Below, in pieces: positions 1-9,766 of a stretch of DNA of 48,984 nucleotides (its first letter is position 1; every line of letters starts with the position of its first letter). The translations under genes were made by a program, and so were the position numbers. This stretch comes from Planctomycetota bacterium (lineage in GTDB: Bacteria > Planctomycetota > Phycisphaerae > WQYP01). The notes beneath the pieces were generated by a model. It was not told where the DNA came from. It did no database searches and worked only from the letters and a program-made list of their open reading frames with translations. The stretch spans positions 1 through 48,984 of the forward strand of contig JAKBCC010000006.1 in assembly GCA_021808105.1 (NCBI GenBank). Reading direction: 5' to 3'.

Positions 1-379
1 CTAATCGACAATTATCCGGCCCCCGTAGCGTCCGCTTAAAGAAATGCGGAAATGGCCGCCTGGCCGCAGACTGGCGTCCCCGGACCCTGCTTCTGCCCAC
101 AAATATTTCCGGCGGCGACGGGATTCTATTCCGCGTGAATCGCGTTGGCGATCAAGTGCGACTGGATTACATCCGGGCAATGCACCAATCCCAATGAGCT
201 TTTTTCGGAAATCGCCCCCCGGACGATCCGCCTGCAAATTAAAAATCGTCCCACAATCCACGTCATTCGACCGTATGACTCATCAGAAACCTTTTTCTGT
301 TGCGGTCCGCCCTGCATTGACGAGGCACGCGGCGATACCAAGGCCTGGCCAAGGCATGACCGAGTGCTTTAGATTGAAT
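1..379. other. No gene supported
   Basis: Open frames exist on both strands here, but none has a convincing ribosome binding site, recognisable protein features or a fit with its neighbours. The longest plus-strand frame (44-460) runs across the promoter of the next gene, which argues against it. I see no RNA gene or repeat in this stretch. Confidence 0.5.
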
Positions 380-407
380 TTGCCGTTTTCGGCGCTTTGC
401 GTATACT
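380..407 (+). promoter_or_regulatory. Promoter for the repeat-rich PEP-CTERM gene
   Basis: A -35-like TTGCCG (380-385) and a -10-like TATACT (402-407) are separated by 16 bp. They lie about 50 bp before the ATG at 457. The same TATACT hexamer with a 16-bp spacer appears ahead of rpmA and serA in this window, which makes a housekeeping-sigma promoter credible. Confidence 0.5.
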
Positions 408-456
408 CAATTCACAAGAATACAAGGGTTCGCAGTTTTATTCGGGAGGATATGGG

Positions 457-3400
457 ATGATAGCTTACTCACGTCGTAGGCGGTGCCGAAAAAGTCTTCT
501 GTCGGTTGTTTCGCTGGCTGTGGTTGTGGGAGTGTCATCGGCGGCGCAAGCCACCACCATCACCGTTACTGGATTTACCGGGGGGCCGGGGCAAAATGGC
601 GGGACGGCCGATGCAACGGCTCGTAGTGGCAGCATCACAGATGCGGACGCTATGGCTACTGCGACTGGCGGCAATGGAGGAAACGGGACTGCGACCACTC
701 CAAATGGCGGCGCGGGAGGAACAGCAAGCGCTGGTGCTTACATCGGTACCGGCGGGCCAGCCCTGACGGATTTCCCGCAGGTTATTGTGTCCGCCACGGC
801 AATTGGTGGGCAAGGCGGCTATGGTGACACCGCCGCGCGAGGCATTAGTGGTAACGGCGGCTACGCTTCCCTCGGAACAGTCAGTGGGGGTTCTTCATCA
901 CTTGGGGCAGCCGTTTTCGTCACTGGCTCTGTGCAAGGTGGCGACGGCGGCCTCGCACCATCAGAAAGGCTCTCAAACGCAGTCCGTGGATATTCCAATG
1001 GAGGCTCTCTGGCACTGACACAGAACGCCACGGGTGGATCGGCGTTGAATCCCTTTGGCAGCGGCGGCTATGCCAGCAGTGTACTCAATGAAAACTTCGC
1101 CGGAGCTTCCAATGCCCCATCATCCCTGACATTAAATGTCAGTTCCATGGGTGGCAATGGCGGAGCAGCCAACACCTTCACCACCACCACTGGCCAGATT
1201 CAACCGATACCCGGTGGCAGGGGAGGCGGGACGATGAGTTCCGCCGTCGGCAGCCTTTCCGGCGATGGTGCGGTAACCATTGACGCCACTGCCATCGGCG
1301 GCAATGGCGGCGCGGCAGATACGGTCGCAGTTATTTCTGCAGGCCCAAGTGGCGTTGCTCAGTTAGGCCAGGTGAGTGGTCAATCAGGCAGCGGCGCGGT
1401 TAGTGTGTCGGGCACAGCCGTCGGCGGTAACGGCGGCAACGGAATTGACGAGAGCCTCAACAATAGTGTGCGTGGCCAAACGGCGGGTCCCCTGAGCTTG
1501 ACGCAGAATGCCACCGGTGGTTCAGCATTGAATCCTGGTGGCAGCGGCGGCTATGCCAGCAGTGTACTCAATGAAAACTTCGCCGGAGCTTCCAATGCCC
1601 CATCATCCCTGACATTAAATGTCAGTTCCACTGGTGGCAATGGAGGAACGGCAGGCACCCTCACCAGCATCGGTGGCCAGATTCAACCGATACCCGGTGG
1701 CAATGGAGGCGGGACGATGAGTTCCGCCGTCGGGAGCCTTTCGGGCGATGGTGCGGTAATCATTAACGCCACTGCCGTGGGGGGAAATGGCGGCGCGGCA
1801 GATACGGTCGCAGTTATTTCGGCGGGCCAAGGCACCATTGGCCAACTGGGCCAGGTGGAAGGCCAGTCGGGTTCCGGAGCGGTTAGTGTATCAGGAACGG
1901 TGATCGGCGGTAACGGCGGCAACGGAGTTAACGAGAGCCTCAACAACGCGGTGCGCGGCCAAACGGCGGGGCCACTGAGCTTGACGCAGAATGCCACTGG
2001 TGGTTCGGCATTGAATCCCTACGGCAGCGGCGGCTATGCCAGCAGTGTGCTCAATGAGAATCTCGCCGGCTTTTCCAATACCCCATCGTCCTTGACATTG
2101 AATGTCAGTTCCACTGGGGGAAATGGAGCGGCGGCGGGCCTCTTCGCCAGCACCACTGGCCAGATTCAACCGATACCCGGTGGCAAAGGAGGCGGGACGA
2201 TGAGTTCCGCCGTCGGCAGCCTTTCCGGCGACCGTGCAGTAACTATTAACGCCACCGCCATCGGCGGCAATGGCGGCGCGGCGGATACTGCCGCAGGTAT
2301 TTCCGGTGGCCAAGGCACCGGTGGCCAACTGGGCCAGGTGAGTGGTCAATCTGGCACCGGCGCGGTTAGCATATCAGGAACAGCGATCGGCGGTAACGGC
2401 GGCAACGGAGCTAACGAGAATCTCGACAACGCCGTGGGTGGACAAACGGCGGGGCCACTGAGCTTGACGCAGAATGCTACCGGTGGTTCGGCATTGAATC
2501 TAGGTGGCAGCGGTGGCTTCGCCAGTAGTGTGTTGGATCAGAATCTCGCCGGCTTTTCCAATGCCCCATCGTTCTTGACATTGAATGTCAATTCCACTGG
2601 GGGCAATGGAGGAGCGGCAGGCACCTTCACCAGCACCAGTGGCCAGATTCAACTGATCCCCGGTGGCAATGGAGGCGGGACGATGAGTTCCGCCGTCGGC
2701 AGCCTTTCCGGCGACGGTGCGGTAACGATTAACGCCACCGCCATCGGCGGCAATGGCGGCGCGGCGGATATTGCCGCAGGTATTTCCGCTGGCCAGGGCA
2801 CCGCTGGCCAACTGGCCCAGGTGAGTGGTCAATCAGGCACCGGCGCGGTTAGCGTATCAGGAACGGTGATCGGCGGAAACGGCGGCAACGGAGTTAACGA
2901 GAGTCTCGAAAACGCCGTGAGCGGACAAACGGCAGGTCCACTGAGCCTGACGCAGAATGGCAGTGGCGGTTCGGCGTTGAATCCCGGCGGCAGCGGTGGC
3001 TCCGGCGGCAGTGTGCTTATTGAGAACCTCGTTGGCGCGAATGCGCCATCATCCCTGACATTAAATGTCAGTTCAACCGGGGGTAATGGCGGGGCCGCCG
3101 GCACCAACCCCAGCACCGGTGGCCAGCCTCAAGCGGTACCCGGCGGCAATGGAGGCGGGACGCAGAGTTCCGCCGTCGGCAGCCTTTCCGGCAACGGTGC
3201 GGTAACTATTAACGCCACCGCCATCGGCGGCAATGGCGGCGCGGCGGATATTGCCGCAGGTATTTCCGCTGGCCAGGGTGCCGCTGGCCAACTGGGCCGG
3301 ATGAGTGGTGAATCAGGCACCGGCGCGGTTAGCGTATCAGGAACGGTGATCGGCGGTAACGGCGGCGACGGAGCTAACGAGGTCCTTGACAATGTGGGCG

Positions 3401-5292
3401 GCCAAACGGCGGGGCCACTGAGCTTGACGGAGAATGCCACCGGCGGATCAGCGTTGAATCCAGGTGGCAGCGGCGGCTTCGCCAACAGCGTGTTGAATCA
3501 GAATCTCGCCGGCTTGTCCAATGCACCGTCATCCCTGACCCTGAATGTCAGTTCCACGGGTGGCAATGGCGGGACGGCAGATGCATTCACGAACACCAGT
3601 GGCCAGACTCAAACAATACTCGGCGGCAAGGGAGGCGGGCCGATAAGTTCTGCCCTCGGCAGCCTTTCCGGCAACGGTGCGGTCACCATTAGCGCCACCG
3701 CCATCGGCGGCAATGGCGGGGCGGGGGATACCGCCGCAGGTATTTCTGCAGGCCCAAGTGGCGTCGCTCAGTTAGGCCAGGTGAGTGGTCAATCAGGCAC
3801 CGGCGCGGTTAGCGTGTTGGGAACCGCCATTGGTGGTAATGGCGGGAACGGAGCTAACGAGAATCTCTACAACGCCGTGGGTGGCCAAACGGCGGGGCCA
3901 CTGAGCTTGACGCTGAACGCCACCGGCGGATCAGCGTTGAATCCCGGTGGCAGCGGTGGCTTCGCCGACAGCGCGTTGAATCAGAATCTCTCCAGCTTGT
4001 CCAGCTCGCCGTCATCCTTGACCCTGAACGTCAGTTCCACGGGTGGCAATGGCGGAGCGGCCGATGCTTTCGAGACCACCAGTGGCCAGGTTGAGTCGAT
4101 CCCGGGTGGCAATGGAGGCGGGACGATGAGTTCCGCCGTCGGCAGCCTTTCCGGCAACGGTGCGGTGACCATTAACGCCACCGCCGTGGGCGGCAATGGT
4201 GGCGCGGGGGAAGATGCTGTAGGTATTTCCGGGGGCCAAGGAGGCATTGCCCAATTGGGTCAGGTGAGTGGCCTATCGGGCACCGGAGCGGTTAGCGTGT
4301 CGGGAACGGCGATCGGCGGAAACGGTGCGTACGGAGCTAGCGAATCTCTGAATAATTTGGTGACCGGAACAACCACAGGCTCCCTGTATTTAACGCAGAC
4401 AGCGCAAGGGGGTAACGGCGTTAACGGCGGCAATGCGGTCAGTAGCTTAACCCCTTCCGCTTCCGAAAGTAGCAATCTGACCTTGGTATCCCAAGCTATA
4501 GGGGGCGTCGGGGCTTTCCCAGGACCCGGCCTGATGGTTGGTAGAGTGCCACAATCGGGCACCGCTCTGGCGGATGCCGGCGGCATGGCGGAGGCCGGAA
4601 CTGCCACCACAATCGCCACCGCGCGTTCAAGCGCCGGAGATTTTATTCAATCGATTGTCACGCAAGCCGGCGCACCGTTATCTTCAAGTGTTAGCCGGAA
4701 TGTAGAGAGCTTCGCCTCAATCGGTCAACCCATGCGGATCAGTGACGTGGCTGGACTGCAGGCAGTTTCTTATGCAACTGGTTTTACGTCCCTGACGGCA
4801 CCAACCTCCGATGGTGCGGTGGAATTGGGGAGTGCCTTATTGCAGGCGGGAGGTGACTCCTCGCCAATTGCGTATACCGCAAGCGCGACGTGGGATTTCA
4901 ACCCTGTAAAGCTTTGGGTCCCCGGGCAAAGCATGATTGTTACATTCTCAAATGTCGGCTATACCGGGTCGGGATTGGTAAGCTTTAAAATTCTTTTGAA
5001 CAACGAATTGGTTGGAGGGGTTGGCGACCAAGGGACATCGGTAAATTTTGCGATGGCCCAGAATTATTTTACACATTCACCGATAGATCTGGGAACGCTG
5101 GATGCTATGCCGCAGAACTCAACGCTGGAATTATTACTTTCTGTGGTCAGTACTGCCGGTGGTGTATTTGATCCGACCGTCAATTTATACAATGGCCCAT
5201 TGTCCAGCGTACCGGAGCCGGGAGCCTTGGCGATCCTGCTCCTGGGCACTTTGCCCATGGTATTACGAAGAAGGCGGAAAGCTTCACAGTAA
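457..5292 (+). CDS. Giant glycine-rich repeat protein with PEP-CTERM anchor
   Basis: A 1611-residue exported protein of unknown function. The ATG at 457 is preferred over an in-frame TTG at 397, because GGGAGGA lies six bases before it and the promoter covers the TTG. An N-terminal signal peptide (RRRRCRKSLL then a hydrophobic stretch ending ...AAQA) leads into Gly/Asn/Ser/Ala-rich sequence full of GGNGG motifs. Seven repeats of about 161 residues fill roughly residues 190-1310. A non-repetitive region of about 260 residues follows, then a PEP-CTERM tail: VPEP, a hydrophobic helix and the basic end RRRRK. In this family the tail directs sorting by an exosortase and release at the surface, often with exopolysaccharide. 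No exosortase gene is in the window. A surface or biofilm-matrix role is inference only. Confidence 0.85.
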   Translation: MIAYSRRRRCRKSLLSVVSLAVVVGVSSAAQATTITVTGFTGGPGQNGGTADATARSGSITDADAMATATGGNGGNGTATTPNGGAGGTASAGAYIGTGGPALTDFPQVIVSATAIGGQGGYGDTAARGISGNGGYASLGTVSGGSSSLGAAVFVTGSVQGGDGGLAPSERLSNAVRGYSNGGSLALTQNATGGSALNPFGSGGYASSVLNENFAGASNAPSSLTLNVSSMGGNGGAANTFTTTTGQIQPIPGGRGGGTMSSAVGSLSGDGAVTIDATAIGGNGGAADTVAVISAGPSGVAQLGQVSGQSGSGAVSVSGTAVGGNGGNGIDESLNNSVRGQTAGPLSLTQNATGGSALNPGGSGGYASSVLNENFAGASNAPSSLTLNVSSTGGNGGTAGTLTSIGGQIQPIPGGNGGGTMSSAVGSLSGDGAVIINATAVGGNGGAADTVAVISAGQGTIGQLGQVEGQSGSGAVSVSGTVIGGNGGNGVNESLNNAVRGQTAGPLSLTQNATGGSALNPYGSGGYASSVLNENLAGFSNTPSSLTLNVSSTGGNGAAAGLFASTTGQIQPIPGGKGGGTMSSAVGSLSGDRAVTINATAIGGNGGAADTAAGISGGQGTGGQLGQVSGQSGTGAVSISGTAIGGNGGNGANENLDNAVGGQTAGPLSLTQNATGGSALNLGGSGGFASSVLDQNLAGFSNAPSFLTLNVNSTGGNGGAAGTFTSTSGQIQLIPGGNGGGTMSSAVGSLSGDGAVTINATAIGGNGGAADIAAGISAGQGTAGQLAQVSGQSGTGAVSVSGTVIGGNGGNGVNESLENAVSGQTAGPLSLTQNGSGGSALNPGGSGGSGGSVLIENLVGANAPSSLTLNVSSTGGNGGAAGTNPSTGGQPQAVPGGNGGGTQSSAVGSLSGNGAVTINATAIGGNGGAADIAAGISAGQGAAGQLGRMSGESGTGAVSVSGTVIGGNGGDGANEVLDNVGGQTAGPLSLTENATGGSALNPGGSGGFANSVLNQNLAGLSNAPSSLTLNVSSTGGNGGTADAFTNTSGQTQTILGGKGGGPISSALGSLSGNGAVTISATAIGGNGGAGDTAAGISAGPSGVAQLGQVSGQSGTGAVSVLGTAIGGNGGNGANENLYNAVGGQTAGPLSLTLNATGGSALNPGGSGGFADSALNQNLSSLSSSPSSLTLNVSSTGGNGGAADAFETTSGQVESIPGGNGGGTMSSAVGSLSGNGAVTINATAVGGNGGAGEDAVGISGGQGGIAQLGQVSGLSGTGAVSVSGTAIGGNGAYGASESLNNLVTGTTTGSLYLTQTAQGGNGVNGGNAVSSLTPSASESSNLTLVSQAIGGVGAFPGPGLMVGRVPQSGTALADAGGMAEAGTATTIATARSSAGDFIQSIVTQAGAPLSSSVSRNVESFASIGQPMRISDVAGLQAVSYATGFTSLTAPTSDGAVELGSALLQAGGDSSPIAYTASATWDFNPVKLWVPGQSMIVTFSNVGYTGSGLVSFKILLNNELVGGVGDQGTSVNFAMAQNYFTHSPIDLGTLDAMPQNSTLELLLSVVSTAGGVFDPTVNLYNGPLSSVPEPGALAILLLGTLPMVLRRRRKASQ
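1036..4400 (+). repeat. Seven in-frame tandem repeats of about 483 bp
   Basis: The block encoding GGSALNP recurs near 1036, 1519, 2002, 2485, 2968, 3445 and 3928, so the period is 483 bp (161 codons), with one unit of about 477 bp. Each unit carries, in order, SSLTLNVSS, GGNGG, PGGxGGGTMSSAVGSLSG, ATAIGGNGGAAD, LGQVSGQSG and GQTAGPLSLT. Units one and two are identical over more than 75 nucleotides (about 1066-1147 and 1549-1630). This points to recent duplication or gene conversion. Confidence 0.85.
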
Positions 5293-5452
5293 ATGAAAAC
5301 TTGGTGCCGCCCCCCCCGTTTTTCTAAACGGTAACCTTTCGCACGATCGGCAACCGAATGGTTCACCCCTGCGACTACCCCGCCATCTCCTGCAGTTCGG
5401 AGGCACTGCGGGTAGAATACAGGCCGGTGTTTGGCAGAGGTAGTCTTAGATC

Positions 5453-7264
5453 ATGCTGCGTGAACTGCATATTTCCAATTTGGCCGTGATTGCGGATGCG
5501 GCGGTTGAATTCGACGCGGGCCTGAACTGTTTTACGGGGCAGACCGGAGCCGGCAAGTCGCTGGTGTTGGGGGCGTTGGAACTGCTGCTGGCGTTGCGGT
5601 CAGGGCAGAATATGCTGCGGGCCGGGGCCAGCGAGGCGCGTATTACCGGTGTATTTGTTATTCAAAACCCCGCCCTGCGCCGCCGCCTGGCGGAGATCAC
5701 CGATCTGCCCCTGACGGATGAACCGGAAATTATTCTCGTGCGGCGAATTCATGAATCAGGCCGCACCACGGCTTCACTTAACGGCCAGCCGCTAACCGGC
5801 TCGATGCTTAAAAACATTGCCGAGACGCTGGTAGACATTCACGGTCAGCATGATGCACAATATCTGCTTAAGGCCGCCAATCAACTGGCGCTGCTTGATG
5901 ATGCAGGACATCTTAGTGCGGTCGCGGAAGAATTCCGCGAACTGTATCAGCAGCGGCGGGAATTGATGATTCAATCGAGGGAACTCAATGCGTCGCAAAC
6001 CCTGCGCCGGCAACAGATGGAACTTTATGAATTTCAGTTCCGGGAAATTGATGACGCTGCCCCGCAACCGGGGGAATTAGAGGTCCTTGAAGCGCGGCAT
6101 CGGCTGTTAAGCAATATCGAAAAAATTAAACGCCTCGGCGGCAGCGCGTATGAAGCGCTCTATGAAGATGACGCCGCCATTATCGGCCGACTGAAGACCG
6201 TTACCGCAGTTCTTCTGGAGGCGGCGGAATTAAACCCTGATTTTATCGCCGCCGCCGGACAGGTAAAAGATTCCACGATTGCCCTGGATGATGCGGCCTT
6301 TACTCTGCGGCGCACACTGGATCATCTGGAACTGGACCCCGAAGAACTGGCGACGGTAGCCGATCGGCTCAATACGCTCAATCGACTGATCAGCAAATAT
6401 TGCGGCCATGGCGGCGGTCTGGATCAGTTGCTGGAGTATCACGAAAGCAATAAAGTGCAGCTGGCACAATTAAAATCCGCCGATCAAAACTCCGCCGACT
6501 GCGACGCACACATTGCAGCGATGGAAAAGCAGCTATTAACCATTGGCGCCAAACTTTCCCAGGGGCGGAGAAAAGCTGCGGAAGTTGTTATGCCGGGGGT
6601 GCATCAGCAACTGGCGGATTTGGGAATGAAAGAAGCCCGGTTTCATATTGAATTTCTGCCGGTGCCCGGCGCAGGAGAGACGGAGGGCCACCCAGACGAT
6701 CCATTTGCTTCACCCAGTGGAATGGAGACGGTGGAGTTTATGCTGGCACCCAATCCCGGGCAGCCGGCGCGGCCGTTGCGCAAAATCGCCAGTGGCGGAG
6801 AACTGTCACGCGTGATGCTGGCGGTGAAGTCCATTTTGGCCGCCTCCGACCGGGTTAGCGTGCTGGTGTTTGATGAAATTGACGCCAACGTCGGCGGACG
6901 GATGGGCACGATTATTGGTGAAAAATTGCGCGATATCGCCGGGCGGCACCAAGTGCTGTGCATCACGCATTTGCCGCAGATTGCAGCCTATGCGGACCGG
7001 CATATCAGTATTCGTAAAGTCGTGCATAATGGCGAAAGTTTTACATCTGTGGCAGCTCTGGCCGGACAGGTGCGCCTGGAGGAACTGGCGGAAATGATTA
7101 CGGGGAAAAATATTACCCCCACCTCACTGGCGCAAGCCCAGGAACTTTTGGCCTTGGCAGTTAGAAAAGCAGAGCCTGCGGCACGGGCGGCACCGACAAC
7201 AGACTCCAAGCGCGGCAAGGTGAAAGCCCCAGCCGCAACTCGAAAAAGCATGGCGGAGAAATAA
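5453..7264 (+). CDS. recN: DNA repair protein RecN
   Basis: SMC-like ATPase that acts in the cytoplasm in recombinational repair of double-strand breaks. It is 603 residues long, close to the usual 550-590. The N-terminal half opens with the family signature LRELHISNLAVI and a Walker A motif GQTGAGKS (residues 29-36). A long middle region is rich in Glu, Gln and Leu, as expected of the coiled-coil arms, and includes DIHGQHDAQ near residue 128. The C-terminal half has the ABC signature ASGGELSRV near residue 445 and a Walker B segment VFDEIDANVGG near 470, followed by the TH-P-Q-A switch region (CITHLPQIAAYAD). The last 30 residues are a basic, low-complexity extension. The MATE gene follows 52 bp downstream on the same strand. 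Confidence 0.95.
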   Translation: MLRELHISNLAVIADAAVEFDAGLNCFTGQTGAGKSLVLGALELLLALRSGQNMLRAGASEARITGVFVIQNPALRRRLAEITDLPLTDEPEIILVRRIHESGRTTASLNGQPLTGSMLKNIAETLVDIHGQHDAQYLLKAANQLALLDDAGHLSAVAEEFRELYQQRRELMIQSRELNASQTLRRQQMELYEFQFREIDDAAPQPGELEVLEARHRLLSNIEKIKRLGGSAYEALYEDDAAIIGRLKTVTAVLLEAAELNPDFIAAAGQVKDSTIALDDAAFTLRRTLDHLELDPEELATVADRLNTLNRLISKYCGHGGGLDQLLEYHESNKVQLAQLKSADQNSADCDAHIAAMEKQLLTIGAKLSQGRRKAAEVVMPGVHQQLADLGMKEARFHIEFLPVPGAGETEGHPDDPFASPSGMETVEFMLAPNPGQPARPLRKIASGGELSRVMLAVKSILAASDRVSVLVFDEIDANVGGRMGTIIGEKLRDIAGRHQVLCITHLPQIAAYADRHISIRKVVHNGESFTSVAALAGQVRLEELAEMITGKNITPTSLAQAQELLALAVRKAEPAARAAPTTDSKRGKVKAPAATRKSMAEK

Positions 7265-7316
7265 ACTGAAATCCACCACTGATTATCCCGAATGGGAAGA
7301 ATCCGAAGCAGCCGGT

Positions 7317-8756
7317 ATGGCCCCGCAGAATCTCCAGCCGTTGCCGACAAAAGCACCCGGCCGCCGCCTGGATTTTGTCGACCGCAAGCCTACGGCGGCA
7401 TTGGTCTTGAAGCTGGCCAGTCCCGCCATTGCCGAACAGGTACTGGCCGCGGTCATTGGCCTGACCGATACCGTGGTCGCCGGACACCTGCCGGGCACGG
7501 CAAATACGATTGCAGCAGCGTCAGCGGCCGTGGGTATTATGACGTATTTGCAATGGTTTGCGGGGCTGATGACGGCGGCGCTGGGCGTTGGAGCTACAGC
7601 GATTGTGGCCCGGGCGTTTGGGTCACGCCGCTCCCGCATGGCGCAGAGAGTCGCCGGCACGTCGGTGAGTTCGGCCTTTATCGCCAGCACGCTGCTGGCT
7701 CTGCTACTGTATATTTTTGCCCGGCAGATTTCATACGGCTGCGGCCTTAGCGGACTGGCGGCCCATTATGCCCGGCAGTATCTGCAAATTATGGTGATTA
7801 CCATCAGCCTGCAAACCACAGCGCAAATCGGCATGGCGTGCATCCGCGGGGCCGGCGATACGGTGCGACCCATGGCTATTATGTTCATGGTCATGGTGGT
7901 CAATCTGGTGGCGTCGACCGTGTTTGCATACGGATATTTTGGCCTGCCGGCGTGGGGAATTCGCGGCGACGCCTTTGGCACGCTGCTGGCCTATCTCACC
8001 GGCGGCATCTGTGCGGCGGTGGTTTTATTTACCGGCTTAAGCCCCATTAATTTGCGCCTGCGGCATTTAAGAATTATCCCGCATATTTTGACCCGCGTAT
8101 TGAAGATCGGCATTCCCAGTTGGGTGGAGGGGATTCTGCTGTGGGGCGGGCAGTTTTTAATTGTGATTTTTGTTATTAATTCCAAAAATGATCCCAACGG
8201 TTATCTGCTGGCCGCGCATAACGCCGTTTTGCGCATTGAATCCATTTCATTTCTTCCCGGCTTCGGGTTTGGCATTGCCGCATCTACACTCGTGGGGCAA
8301 TATCTTGGAGCCGGCAAGCCGGAAGCGGCCCGGCAGGCGGGCAAAATCGCCAATACTCTGGCGCTTGTTACCATGACAGTTCTGGCGTTGCCGATGATAT
8401 TCTGCCCGGGGTTTATGCTGTCCTTAATTGTTAATTCACCGCCGGTAATTAAGGCGGGCTTCTGGCCGCTGGTCATTGCGGGCCTGGCGCAGCCGGGATT
8501 TGCCCTGGCGATTGTATTTTCCGGTGCGCTAAAAGGAGCCGGCGAAACAGTGCTTCCGATGCTGTGCACGGTTTCCGGAATTCTGGTGGTGCGGTGGGTG
8601 GTGTTGGCCATCGGGCTTTATTGGTTGTTGACGCATGGAATCCATGGGGACAACCTCATCGCCGTGTGGGTGGCGATATGGATTGACCTGAATTACCGGG
8701 GGATATTTAACGCGATTGTTTATGCACGCGGGCGCTGGCAGAGTAAAAAAATCTGA
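7317..8756 (+). CDS. MATE-family multidrug/Na+ antiporter
   Basis: Inner-membrane exporter of the MATE family, which extrudes cationic drugs or metabolites in exchange for Na+ or H+. It is 479 residues long with about twelve hydrophobic segments in two similar halves. Typical sequence is visible: LASPAIAEQVLAAVIGLTDT in the first helix, and GAGDTVRPM and GAGETVLPM at matching positions in the two halves. The frame stays open upstream into recN and no strong ribosome binding site marks the ATG at 7317, so the true start could be slightly earlier. It is probably co-transcribed with recN given the short gap. The substrate cannot be read from the sequence. Confidence 0.88.
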   Translation: MAPQNLQPLPTKAPGRRLDFVDRKPTAALVLKLASPAIAEQVLAAVIGLTDTVVAGHLPGTANTIAAASAAVGIMTYLQWFAGLMTAALGVGATAIVARAFGSRRSRMAQRVAGTSVSSAFIASTLLALLLYIFARQISYGCGLSGLAAHYARQYLQIMVITISLQTTAQIGMACIRGAGDTVRPMAIMFMVMVVNLVASTVFAYGYFGLPAWGIRGDAFGTLLAYLTGGICAAVVLFTGLSPINLRLRHLRIIPHILTRVLKIGIPSWVEGILLWGGQFLIVIFVINSKNDPNGYLLAAHNAVLRIESISFLPGFGFGIAASTLVGQYLGAGKPEAARQAGKIANTLALVTMTVLALPMIFCPGFMLSLIVNSPPVIKAGFWPLVIAGLAQPGFALAIVFSGALKGAGETVLPMLCTVSGILVVRWVVLAIGLYWLLTHGIHGDNLIAVWVAIWIDLNYRGIFNAIVYARGRWQSKKI

Positions 8757-8796
8757 AGGTCCACACGGCGGGCCTGGCGCGACCTCACTGCGGTTC

Positions 8797-9150
8797 CTAA
8801 TGCAGCGGCACAACACGCCTGGGTACCGCAAGGGTCATGTGATCGCTGATTTGCGTGGGGTCTAATTGCACCGCGTCCAGATTCGGACTGCCCCGTCCGG
8901 ACCAGAGCCAGATATTGTCGGTATCCAGGGATGATATCCAGAAACTGAAATGCCCCCTGGTATTCACAGGATAATAGTGCCGCGTAAAGGTGCTCCCCGG
9001 AGGCCCAACCGATAACTCCGCGCCCGCGGCGGGGAAACTTGTGCCTTGCCACGTGGCCATACCCGCCACATGCGCACAGGACGGCAACACGCTGCTTAGA
9101 GCCAGAAGTACCAGTAGACTAACAATACGGGCTGTCCACTCGAGTTTCAT
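8797..9150 (-). CDS. Small predicted lipoprotein, unknown function
   Basis: A 117-residue protein that I do not recognise. The ATG at 9150 is chosen because GGGAG stands about seven bases upstream and the protein then starts with a clean type II signal peptide: KLEWTARIVSLLVLLALSSV followed by the lipobox LPSC. The mature part is short and rich in aromatic residues (HYYPVNTRGHFSFWISS, NIWLWSGRG). It is likely a beta-rich domain anchored to a membrane by lipidated Cys. It is convergent with the MATE gene. An upstream in-frame start would add 33 residues ahead of the signal peptide and is unlikely. Confidence 0.65.
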   Translation of the reverse strand: MKLEWTARIVSLLVLLALSSVLPSCAHVAGMATWQGTSFPAAGAELSVGPPGSTFTRHYYPVNTRGHFSFWISSLDTDNIWLWSGRGSPNLDAVQLDPTQISDHMTLAVPRRVVPLH

Positions 9151-9283
9151 AATGTACTCCCGAAGAATTTTCGCCTGCCGATGCAGGAGTAGCTTGCCGG
9201 TACTATTAACCCGGTTATGAGCGCAGCACGAAAGAATTGCAGGGCGCAATTCTAAAAAAGGGTGGGGCTTTGACGATAGTTTT

Positions 9284-9556
9284 TTAATTGGCAGCGGCTA
9301 CGGCGGCGGCCTGTTCAATGGGTTCCACTGAAACTTTCAGGTTGGGGGCAAAGTGCACCCGGCCCGGTGCCAGTGCAAAAAGGCTGTCATCGCGCGCCAG
9401 GCCGACGTTCTTACCGGCGCGATATCTTGTTCCGCGTTGCCGAATAATAATCGAACCGGTGGTGACGACTTCGCCGGCATAGGCTTTTACACCGAGGTAT
9501 TTCGGATTGCTATCGCGTCCGTTCTTGGTGGAACCTTGACCTTTTTTATGCGCCAT
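9284..9556 (-). CDS. rpmA: Large ribosomal subunit protein bL27
   Basis: Ribosomal protein bL27, whose N-terminal tail reaches the peptidyl-transferase centre. It is 90 residues, the usual length. The family signature is complete: [21 protein letters not shown] at the N-terminus (spanning residues 2-22), then [12 protein letters not shown] and [15 protein letters not shown]. The N-terminus starts directly with the mature-like sequence and has no cleavable extension of the Firmicutes type. In most bacteria rplU (bL21) lies immediately upstream; here the upstream side holds only a promoter and then the divergent hpf gene, so rpmA appears to be transcribed alone. Confidence 0.96.
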   Translation of the reverse strand: MAHKKGQGSTKNGRDSNPKYLGVKAYAGEVVTTGSIIIRQRGTRYRAGKNVGLARDDSLFALAPGRVHFAPNLKVSVEPIEQAAAVAAAN

Positions 9557-9619
9557 GACACATCTCCAGGATAATCAACGGCGAACCAATGGTTCGCCTG
9601 CGAATTTCGCAAGCCACTA

Positions 9620-9647
9620 AGTATACGGACTGGGCGCTTGATTGCAA
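9620..9647 (-). promoter_or_regulatory. Promoter for rpmA
   Basis: Read on the minus strand, TTGCAA (9647-9642) and TATACT (9625-9620) are separated by 16 bp. They lie about 65 bp before the rpmA ATG. The match to a housekeeping-sigma promoter is good and supports separate transcription of rpmA. Confidence 0.6.
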
Positions 9648-9766
9648 GTGCCCGGCAACGCAAGATTTCTGTCGGTTGACTGTAGCGTTATAAGCCGATA
9701 ATTTAGATACGGTTCTCGCCGCAGCAAAACCGCTGGTACAGGCGGAGGCTGCAAGGAGTTATATAC

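Noticed and set aside
44-460. Long open frame near the window start (138 codons, plus strand)
   Set aside because: It crosses a good promoter, has no ribosome site and ends beyond the start of the next gene. It looks like chance in GC-rich DNA.
1615-4619. Several antisense frames of 70-150 codons across the repeat protein
   Set aside because: They repeat with the same period as the real gene because they are its shadows; each has low-complexity Ala/Pro sequence and no start signal.
5316-5331. Short hairpin CCGTTT/AAACGG after the giant repeat gene
   Set aside because: The stem is only six pairs and has no T-run, so a terminator is not supported.
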